From: JBFFMO01 sp037968515
GTDB lineage: Bacteria > Myxococcota_A > Bradymonadia > Bradymonadales > Bradymonadaceae
Direction: 5' to 3'
DNA: 21,946 nucleotides
NCBI GenBank assembly: GCA_037968515.1
Contig: JBBKVQ010000438.1
Span: 1-21,946 of the forward strand
Shown in pieces: positions 16,129 to 21,946 of this stretch. The translations under genes and the position numbers were made by a program. Under the pieces are notes generated by a model. That model was not told the origin of the DNA, made no database searches, and saw nothing but the letters and a program-made list of their open reading frames with translations. The stretch's first letter is position 1; every line of letters begins with the position of its first letter.

Positions 16129-16148
16129 AGCATGTTAGTCGGGTCTAT

Positions 16149-17432
16149 TCAGACTCGAAAAGCCTTTCGACCAGGGTAGTGTGCAGTTTCACCAAGCTCC
16201 TCTTCGATACGAATCAGCTCGTTGTATTTTGCGACCCTGTCCGAACGAGACAGGCTGCCCGTCTTAATTTGCCCCGAACCGACCGCAACTGCCAACTGGG
16301 CAATCGTCGTGTCACTCGTCTCACCTGAACGATGAGAAATCACAGACGTGTAGCCATTTCTATGCGCGAGGTCGACCGCCTGAAGGGTTTCAGAAAGTGT
16401 CCCGATTTGGTTGACCTTGATCAGGATCGAGTTTCCGATCTTCTCGTCGATGCCTCGTCCAAGACGTTCAACATTGGTGACAAAAAGGTCATCACCGACA
16501 AGCTGAACGGTTGCGCCCATCGCTTCGGTGAGCAATTTCCAACCGTGCCAGTCGTTTTCATCCAAGCCGTCTTCGATCGAGATAATCGGATAGTTGGCGA
16601 CCAGTTCGCTATAAAAACCGATCATTTCTTCCGAAGTGAGGTTTCGGCCCTCGCCGGCCAGGCGATAAACCTTGGCTTCTTTGTCGTAAAACTCGCTGGC
16701 GGCAACATCGAGCGCAAACATCACGTCTTCGCCGACCTTGTAGCCAGCCATTTCCACGGCCTTCACGATGAAGTCCAAGGCTTCCCGATTGGAGCCGAGG
16801 TTCGGCGCAAATCCACCTTCGTCACCCACGGAGGTCATGTGTCCGGCTTTCTTCAATACGGATTTCAGCGCGTGGAAGATCTCGGCGCCGCACCGAACGG
16901 CTTCGCGCAACGTTGGAGAGCCCACAGGGACGATCATGAATTCTTGGAAATCGACGCTGTTGTCGGCGTGAGATCCGCCATTGATGATATTCATCAGCGG
17001 CACAGGAAGCTTACGCGCTGAAACTCCGCCTATGTAACGGTAGAGGGGCATGCCTAACATCTCTGCCGCCGCTTTGGCCGTCGCAAGCGACACCGCAAGG
17101 ATTGCGTTGGCGCCAAGGTCAGATTTGTTATCCGTTCCATCGAGGCCTATCAACAGCGCGTCGATCGCCTCCTGATTGCTTGCGTCTTCGCCGATCAGTT
17201 CGGGGCTAATGACCTCGTGGATGTTCTGGATGGCCTTCAGCACACCCTTGCCAAGGTAGCGGGACATATCCCCGTCACGCAGTTCGACGGCTTCGTGCTC
17301 GCCCGTTGAGGCACCGCTTGGCACCGCAGCGCGACCAAACACGCCACCTTCAAGATAAACATCACACTCGACGGTCGGGTTGCCACGACTGTCCAAGATT
17401 TCACGCGCCACAATATCGATAATTTCGAACAT
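16149..17432 (-). CDS. eno: Enolase
   Basis: 427 residues, standard length. Cytosolic glycolytic enzyme interconverting 2-phosphoglycerate and phosphoenolpyruvate with Mg2+. Landmarks are DIVAREILDSRGNPTVECDV, GAITGEHE-type GASTGEHEAVELRD, LLIGLDGTDNKSDLGANAIL, PLMNIINGGSHADNSVDFQE, VGDEGGFAPNLGSN, ISIEDGLDENDWHGW, LVGDDLFVTN, LIKVNQIGTLSET with the catalytic Lys, and the signature SHRSGETSDTTIAQLAVA. The ATG at 17432 has GAGG 6 nt upstream; an in-frame ATG four codons earlier has no good ribosome site and would add residues ahead of the conserved start. It is the last gene of an operon beginning with signalling and envelope genes, 54 bp after the MPN-like gene, and is followed by a strong terminator. 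Confidence 0.98.
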   Translation of the reverse strand: MFEIIDIVAREILDSRGNPTVECDVYLEGGVFGRAAVPSGASTGEHEAVELRDGDMSRYLGKGVLKAIQNIHEVISPELIGEDASNQEAIDALLIGLDGTDNKSDLGANAILAVSLATAKAAAEMLGMPLYRYIGGVSARKLPVPLMNIINGGSHADNSVDFQEFMIVPVGSPTLREAVRCGAEIFHALKSVLKKAGHMTSVGDEGGFAPNLGSNREALDFIVKAVEMAGYKVGEDVMFALDVAASEFYDKEAKVYRLAGEGRNLTSEEMIGFYSELVANYPIISIEDGLDENDWHGWKLLTEAMGATVQLVGDDLFVTNVERLGRGIDEKIGNSILIKVNQIGTLSETLQAVDLAHRNGYTSVISHRSGETSDTTIAQLAVAVGSGQIKTGSLSRSDRVAKYNELIRIEEELGETAHYPGRKAFRV

Positions 17433-17486
17433 GGAAGGCCTCATTCAAGTAGATGGGAAATGAATTACCTGCTTAGAGCAAGTCCT

Positions 17487-18065
17487 TCAAGAAGGATGAT
17501 CGGTGCGTGTAACCCAGCGAAACGCCACGTTCGCGAATCTTCCGCGCGGGGGACGAGCGTACATCGCCATGTTTCGAGACTCCGGGTCGAAAACCAGGAT
17601 GATCTGAAATGGTATGTTGAAAAGTGAGTAATGAAGGTGGGCCATTTCTGCGTCGAGGTCAGCGTCGTGACCACGATCAACGATAAAAAGCCCTACCAAT
17701 GCGCCCGCGTCAACCAAAGGGTTGTCCTGCAGAACGGCATCGCCGGGCCGCGTGATGCCTGCCTCAGTCAGAATCACCGAGTCGCACGCACGACGCACTT
17801 CGGGATACGGATCCTTGGCAGCATCGAGTTCGGAGAACTCAGAAAATCCCGTGACTTCGACAAAACCGCCGTCGTCGTCGACGCCAAAATTCCCGCGTAG
17901 AACCGCAAACGCAAGGTCTTGGGATTCAGCCGAAAAAATCAGTTCAGAAACGGCATCCGAATACGCGTAGAAACGCACGGGTTGGCCATGTTCATCACCG
18001 ACGATTTGGGTGGTTAGGTCCGGAGAATCGTCCGGTGAACGGCGAGCGATCGTGTGGTCCAACAA
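17487..18065 (-). CDS. MPN/JAMM-like protein lacking the catalytic histidines
   Basis: 192 residues, no signal peptide. Not a protein I can name with certainty. Residues of about 53-72 (FAVLRGNFGVDDDGGFVEV) and 120-172 (ALVGLFIVDRGHDAD, AHLHYSLFNIPFQIILVFDP, NMAMYARPP) follow the order of an MPN (Mov34/JAB1) domain: the GxLxG strand, the VGWYHSH strand, the helix with its Phe, the QxxLVxDP strand and a final strand. In active JAMM proteases the third block contains HxHP and a metal-binding Asp. Here the site reads FIVDRGH, so the zinc ligands are missing. A non-catalytic scaffold role is inferred. The start is a TTG 2 nt after the stop of the upstream membrane-protein gene, implying translational coupling; no independent Shine-Dalgarno sequence or ATG is available nearby. 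Confidence 0.6.
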   Translation of the reverse strand: MLDHTIARRSPDDSPDLTTQIVGDEHGQPVRFYAYSDAVSELIFSAESQDLAFAVLRGNFGVDDDGGFVEVTGFSEFSELDAAKDPYPEVRRACDSVILTEAGITRPGDAVLQDNPLVDAGALVGLFIVDRGHDADLDAEMAHLHYSLFNIPFQIILVFDPESRNMAMYARPPRGRFANVAFRWVTRTDHPS

Positions 18066-18067
18066 AT

Positions 18068-19342
18068 CTACCGAGCTCGGATTACGCTGAGAGCAAGTCC
18101 GCTGACTCGATCCGCGGGCTTAACTTCTCTTGTCTTTAAGTCGATATCCCAAGAAACGCTTTGCTCCTTGCCCCGCAACTCGTAAACGTATTTCACGTTG
18201 AATTCGCCTTCGCTCGTCGGAGAAGGCATCCAACGGCATTTTCGAGCCTGCTTGCACTCCTCAAACTCTTCGGCAGTGTTCGCACGAGTCGTGAGCAGCC
18301 ATTCCAACGATTCTATAATTTCGGTCTCGTCCAATACTGCGGCAAGGGCACCGCAGCCTGGTGCGTTCTTGGGTTGTTTACAGCTCTTGCGCGCCCCACC
18401 CGTCCATCGCTGAGAGGCCACAGATGCTGATGCATTGTAGGTCATCGGCATGATGCTCACACGTTGTCGTTCGAAGTCGTCGCCGACATTCATCAGGTTT
18501 GCTGCTTGAAGATTGATCGGCTTCAACGCCTTGCGATCAAAGTCGAATTCAAATTCCGCATAGATGGGTTCTTTGTTTTCCAACCACTGAAAATAGGCGC
18601 GGAAAATGTTCCCGCGATCGTGGTCAATCGACCAACCGATGACGGTGTCGGCCTGATCTGAATCGGCTCGCTGTTCAAAGTACAAAAGCAGCGCGCCGGC
18701 CAGGTTGATTCCCGAAGGAAACCGATGGGCAGAAATGGCCGAGACAACCAATTGTTTCTTGCCGTAGTAGTCGGACTCCATGCCTTTTGATGGATTTTCT
18801 ACGACCATTGCAGACAGGTTCTTGGGGGCCACTTTTTGATTCTTGAGGTCAACAACCCATTGCGGGCCGATATGGATACCTCCGTCTTTGTAGCCATAAC
18901 GGACCAGAAAGAAATGAGGGCCATACTTGGTCTCGTCCCACCAAACAGCTTCCCAACCTACGGGCTCGCCGGAGATCTGCAGCTGTTCCTTTTGGAATTC
19001 AGGGTTGGTGACCGCCTCGTCGTAAGTCACCGCCGCCGATTCCGCTTCATCTTCGTCGTTTTTCTTTTTCCTACCGCGCTTGGACTTGGCTTCCTCGGCG
19101 GCCTTTTTTAACGCGACAGGGTCGAGGGGCGGGACGACGTTCATACGTTTCACAAGCGCAATCGCGGCCGAGCCTTTGTCAGCCCAAGGATTGATTCGCT
19201 CCACCACATCGGGCTCAACGATCGTCTTCACAACGACTTTATCGGCGACGCGCGTCAGTTCGTAGACGATGAAACCGCCCAAGCCCAAAATCAGTGCAAT
19301 AATCCCGCCCAGAACGATTTGAAGAATCGACCGTGTTTCCAT
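18068..19342 (-). CDS. Single-pass membrane protein of unknown function
   Basis: 424 residues. Residues 5-28 (ILQIVLGGIIALILGLGGFIVYEL) form one strong membrane segment close to the N-terminus, followed by a large soluble domain, probably outside the cytoplasm. A highly charged linker (KKAAEEAKSKRGRKKKNDEDE) sits at about residues 72-97. The remainder is rich in Trp and Tyr and beta-strand-like (VGWEAVWWDETKYGPHFFLV, FRAYFQWLENKEPIYAEFEF), with four cysteines near the C-terminus (KSCKQPKNAPGC, EECKQARKCRW) that could form two disulfides. I do not recognise the family. The ATG at 19342 places the membrane segment first; longer in-frame readings overlap the upstream lipoprotein gene. Its stop lies 2 nt from the TTG of the MPN-like gene, suggesting linked roles. 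Confidence 0.75.
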   Translation of the reverse strand: METRSILQIVLGGIIALILGLGGFIVYELTRVADKVVVKTIVEPDVVERINPWADKGSAAIALVKRMNVVPPLDPVALKKAAEEAKSKRGRKKKNDEDEAESAAVTYDEAVTNPEFQKEQLQISGEPVGWEAVWWDETKYGPHFFLVRYGYKDGGIHIGPQWVVDLKNQKVAPKNLSAMVVENPSKGMESDYYGKKQLVVSAISAHRFPSGINLAGALLLYFEQRADSDQADTVIGWSIDHDRGNIFRAYFQWLENKEPIYAEFEFDFDRKALKPINLQAANLMNVGDDFERQRVSIMPMTYNASASVASQRWTGGARKSCKQPKNAPGCGALAAVLDETEIIESLEWLLTTRANTAEEFEECKQARKCRWMPSPTSEGEFNVKYVYELRGKEQSVSWDIDLKTREVKPADRVSGLALSVIRAR

Positions 19343-19412
19343 ATCTTCACATCCGGTGCCAGAAAACTTTGCGTGCAATGCTATCAAATAGCACGGCAGA
19401 CGTAACGCGAAA

Positions 19413-20045
19413 CTATGGAAGTTCGTAGATCCGAAGGTTGTCGAAACGAACTTTTGCGGTCCAATTGCTGAAGGCAAAGAACTGGTGGTTACGACCTTCC
19501 AGACGTTTTGGATCGGGATAGGCCATAACCAAGTCCCCATCAACAAACCATCGAAGCTCACTGTCTATGCGCTCGACAGCCATCTTGTAGACTTGATTTG
19601 GCTTCACTTTTTTCGAAGGAACAGCCAGCCGATCTTTGCCATGTTCATCGAGCCTAGCAATCACATCGAGCGTATTGTTCCACCCGCCAAAAATGACAAT
19701 GTAGCCTGATGCATGGCGCTCTCCATCCCCAAACACCTCGAATTTGAGATCGCCCTCTGCGGTCAAAGACTCAGCATCAAATTCTATGCGGACTTTTTCT
19801 GGTAAAGGTCGCATCAGCCATAAGGGATCGTTTTTGAGTTGGCTTCCGATGAGCCAGCCGTCGACGACCTCCCATTTGCCCGAGCCAGCTTCGCCTGCTC
19901 CGCGTTTCCACGTTTTGTCCAATTGGGGTTGGGCAAAATCTTCCGAAAACACGAGCTTACGACTTTCGACGCTTGATGAGCCGATCTCGCGTGACTGGCA
20001 GGCAACCGCGCAAAAACACAGACAAAAAAGGATGATATTTCGCAT
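19413..20045 (-). CDS. Lipoprotein with laminin-G/jelly-roll-like domain
   Basis: 210 residues. The N-terminus is a short hydrophobic signal ending CAVAC (Cys16), a probable lipobox. The mature part reads LVFSEDFAQPQLDKTWKRG, GKWEVVDGWLIGSQ, RIEFDAESLTAEGDLKFEVF, GYIVIFGGWNNT, YKMAVERIDSELRWFVDGDLV and KVRFDNLRIYEL. This pattern is typical of concanavalin-A-like beta-sandwich domains such as DUF1961 or DUF1080-like proteins, which often bind or hydrolyse glycans. No catalytic pair can be assigned. The ATG overlaps the TGA of the phosphatase gene by one base (TGATG), so translation is coupled; an in-frame TTG one codon earlier is less likely. Confidence 0.78.
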   Translation of the reverse strand: MRNIILFCLCFCAVACQSREIGSSSVESRKLVFSEDFAQPQLDKTWKRGAGEAGSGKWEVVDGWLIGSQLKNDPLWLMRPLPEKVRIEFDAESLTAEGDLKFEVFGDGERHASGYIVIFGGWNNTLDVIARLDEHGKDRLAVPSKKVKPNQVYKMAVERIDSELRWFVDGDLVMAYPDPKRLEGRNHQFFAFSNWTAKVRFDNLRIYELP

Positions 20046-21847
20046 CAACTTACGTCTTCAACGTTTTTTTTTAGGGCTTCGCGTTTTTCCCGCAGGCGAT
20101 CCGCGAGCGTCGAATCGTCTTCAGCACTCGAAAGTTCGCCATCGAGGACGAGCTTGTTGCGCTTGAACACTTGCGCCTTGGGAGCCGAAGATTTGGCGAC
20201 AGACTCGCCACTGATGCCCGAGAACTCCTTCTTCTGAACAGTCGCTTCCATGGACGGCATTGTCTTTTCTGAATCGGAAAAGCCATCGATGCGAACAGTC
20301 CGCCGGAGATCATCTTCTCCGACATCGTCGTGTAGGAGTGCATCGATGCCCTCCCAATCAAGATCTTCGGTGCTGAGCGCAGCCGGTCGAGGTGGCGTAG
20401 GCTTGGTGGACGGCCCAAGCCCCTTCATCGTGGGAATTTGAGTCACGTCTCCATCCACAACTTCTGCGTCGTCCGGAACCTTTTTTGTGACTTTTTTGGA
20501 CGACGAATCGAACGCAGAAAGCGACCGCATATGTTCGCTGTCGATGTCGAGGGTTCGATCGGCGTCCAAAAGCGACCCATGTTTGAGGTCATCTTCAAAA
20601 ACCAACGTCCCTCTTGCTGGTGTAGCCTCGCTTGTATCCGGATCAGGCGTCCGAATTTCAGTCGAGCGCAAGCGCACGGTGAAGTTGTGAAGGAAATTCC
20701 AAAGGACCTTCACGGCTAGTTCTGAATCGTGGCGCAGCAGTTCCATGAACCGATCCACATCGAGCTTGAGTGCCACACAATCCTGTCGTGCGATTGCGTC
20801 GAGAGGCCGTGCTTCGTCATCAATGATGGTCGTCTCGCCGAAGAATCCACCTTCGTTGATCACGCGGGATCCGGCGGCGTCCGATACATCGACGGCGCCG
20901 TCGATCAGCACGTAGAGCGCCCTACCCGGCTTTCGCTGGTCGCAAATCTGAGTTCCAGCCGCGATTTCCATACGCTGCGCAAGGTTCACGACCTGAACGA
21001 GCTCTTTGTACGAAAGGTACTGAAAAAACGGTACGCCCTTGAGCGACTCGATGGTTTTCTGGATATCGCGGTGTTTGCCGACTTCGCCACTGACCCGAAT
21101 GATGATCGAGGTAATATTGTCTTTGCCACCGCCAGCGTTTGCAAAGGCGATGCATTGTTCAGTGGCTTCTTTGACATCAGGCGATTCAAGGAGGGCCAAG
21201 ATATCATCGTCGCTTTTGAAATATCCGCACAAACCGTCAGAACAAAGTAGGAATTGGTCGCCGCTGAACACGTCGAATTCGAAGGTATCGACCTCGACAA
21301 ATTCGTTGACCCCAACTGCCCTGGTGACGGCGTTCTTGTTGGGTAGCAGGTGTTCTTCACCTTTTTTCAACTTACCCAGACGCAACATTTCGTTGAGCAA
21401 CGAATGGTCTTCGGTGATCTGGTGAATCTGCCCCTGACGCCGCAGGTAGATGCGCGAGTCTCCGACGTGTCCAATGAAGCCGCGCCCGTCCTGCAACAAA
21501 AGAATCGAACAAGTGGTCCCCATGCCACGTTTGGCAGAGTCCTCTTGCGCAGCCTGCCAAGTACGTTGCGACGCTTGATGGATTGCGTGTTCGCAGAGGT
21601 CTTGAACGGCCTTTCTGTTCGCCAGGTTATCTGGGTCGCGTTCGAGCCGCTCAAAGAGCTCCTTGCCTTCAGAAACAACCTCTCGAACGACCTTGACGCT
21701 CATCGCGCTGGCCACTTCGCCTGCGGCGTGGCCCCCCATGCCGTCGCAAACGACAAAGAGACGCAATCGTTTATCAACAAGGAAGTTATCCTCGTTGTGG
21801 TCCCGCACACGGCCCACGTCAGTGGTTGCCCAAAACTCCAGTTCCAT
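20045..21847 (-). CDS. PP2C-family Ser/Thr phosphatase fused to a cyclic-nucleotide-binding domain
   Basis: 600 residues. Residues 1-245 form a Stp/PrpC-type PP2C domain: GRVRDHNEDNF, VCDGMGGHAAGEVAS (metal-binding Asp35), GMGTTCSILL, GHVGDSRIYLRR, TEDHSLLNEM, AVTRAVG, SDGLCGYF and GGGKDNITSIIIR. It should dephosphorylate pSer/pThr proteins with Mn2+/Mg2+. Residues of about 258-390 are a CRP-like cyclic-nucleotide-binding domain (FFQYLSYKELVQVV, ALYVLIDGAVDVSD, GGFFGETTIIDDEARPLDA), which retains the phosphate-cassette Glu and Arg positions. Residues of about 395-600 are low-complexity and acidic, with several Thr motifs (RRTVRID, DRTLDID, EKTMPSMEATV) and a basic C-terminal helix. The ATG at 21847 follows a GTG two codons upstream; neither has a strong ribosome site. 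It heads a coupled gene set that continues to eno. Confidence 0.92.
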   Translation of the reverse strand: MELEFWATTDVGRVRDHNEDNFLVDKRLRLFVVCDGMGGHAAGEVASAMSVKVVREVVSEGKELFERLERDPDNLANRKAVQDLCEHAIHQASQRTWQAAQEDSAKRGMGTTCSILLLQDGRGFIGHVGDSRIYLRRQGQIHQITEDHSLLNEMLRLGKLKKGEEHLLPNKNAVTRAVGVNEFVEVDTFEFDVFSGDQFLLCSDGLCGYFKSDDDILALLESPDVKEATEQCIAFANAGGGKDNITSIIIRVSGEVGKHRDIQKTIESLKGVPFFQYLSYKELVQVVNLAQRMEIAAGTQICDQRKPGRALYVLIDGAVDVSDAAGSRVINEGGFFGETTIIDDEARPLDAIARQDCVALKLDVDRFMELLRHDSELAVKVLWNFLHNFTVRLRSTEIRTPDPDTSEATPARGTLVFEDDLKHGSLLDADRTLDIDSEHMRSLSAFDSSSKKVTKKVPDDAEVVDGDVTQIPTMKGLGPSTKPTPPRPAALSTEDLDWEGIDALLHDDVGEDDLRRTVRIDGFSDSEKTMPSMEATVQKKEFSGISGESVAKSSAPKAQVFKRNKLVLDGELSSAEDDSTLADRLREKREALKKNVEDVS

Positions 21848-21868
21848 ATTCACACCGTTTTCGTCCGC

Positions 21869-21946
21869 TCACACGGTCGAGGTATCCAAGGTCTCGTCGG
21901 GACGCCAAGCACGGAGCCGCACGAAGTTGAACACAGTCAACAACAG
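21869..21946 (-). CDS. C-terminal end of an upstream protein (partial)
   Basis: From the right edge the minus strand stays open for 25 codons and ends at a TGA (21869-21871), 21 bp before the phosphatase ATG. The peptide starts LLLTVFNFVRLRAWRPDETL, hydrophobic then charged, as at the end of a last membrane helix. Third codon positions are mostly G or C, as expected for a gene here. It is too short to identify. The alternative is that this is simply non-coding upstream DNA. Confidence 0.4.
   Translation of the reverse strand: MLLTVFNFVRLRAWRPDETLDTSTV

Noticed and set aside
19343..19561. In-frame N-terminal extension of the single-pass membrane protein
   Set aside because: It overlaps the 3' end of the lipoprotein gene and would place 73 odd residues before the membrane segment. 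The ATG at 19342 is more economical.

Overview
The window (about 22 kb, GC in the mid-50s by eye) is a compact, gene-dense bacterial chromosome segment. Nothing mobile is visible: no transposase, integrase, phage gene, CRISPR array, rRNA or tRNA. Several traits suggest a Myxococcota/'deltaproteobacterial' lineage, possibly Bradymonadales-like. These are two cysteine-rich predicted lipoproteins with many short CxxxxC-type repeats, one of them with a long Asn/Thr linker; large secreted repeat proteins; a DUF507 protein; a putative sigma-54 promoter; and NtrC-like and PP2C signalling modules. This placement is inference from gene style, not from a marker-gene comparison.

Layout. Bases 1-699 (minus) are the 5' part of serS. 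A divergent cysteine-rich lipoprotein gene (797-1615), fxsA (1675-2169) and a PHP-like gene whose metal ligands are mostly lost (2172-2939) follow on the plus strand. They converge on a PfkB-family sugar kinase (2970-3860, minus). A 256-bp divergent spacer carries a sigma-54-type -24/-12 element in front of a 1085-residue beta-propeller lipoprotein (4117-7374, plus), which ends at a strong bidirectional terminator. On the minus strand, a large membrane protein with PDZ-like regions and a degenerate NtrC-type AAA+ domain (8138-10624) is followed by a TetR regulator (7444-8070). Divergent from it is a MepA-like murein endopeptidase fused to HEAT-like repeats (10679-12457, plus).

From 12459 to the right edge every gene is on the minus strand. 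In transcription order: the tail of a membrane protein; a PP2C phosphatase with a cyclic-nucleotide-binding domain; a lamin-G/jelly-roll-like lipoprotein; a single-pass membrane protein; an MPN/JAMM-like protein lacking the catalytic histidines; enolase; and a UUCG-loop terminator. Then come a second cysteine-rich lipoprotein with its own terminator, a lytic transglycosylase overlapping pgsA (TTG start), and a tandemly duplicated DUF507 protein.

Functionally, the window mixes housekeeping genes (serS, eno, pgsA) with envelope biology (two peptidoglycan-cleaving enzymes, four predicted lipoproteins) and signalling (PP2C-cNMP, TetR, NtrC-like membrane protein). The most striking theme is a set of enzyme-like folds whose catalytic residues appear to be lost: the PHP protein, the NtrC-type ATPase and the MPN protein. 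A conservative D-to-E change is also present at the catalytic base of the PfkB kinase.
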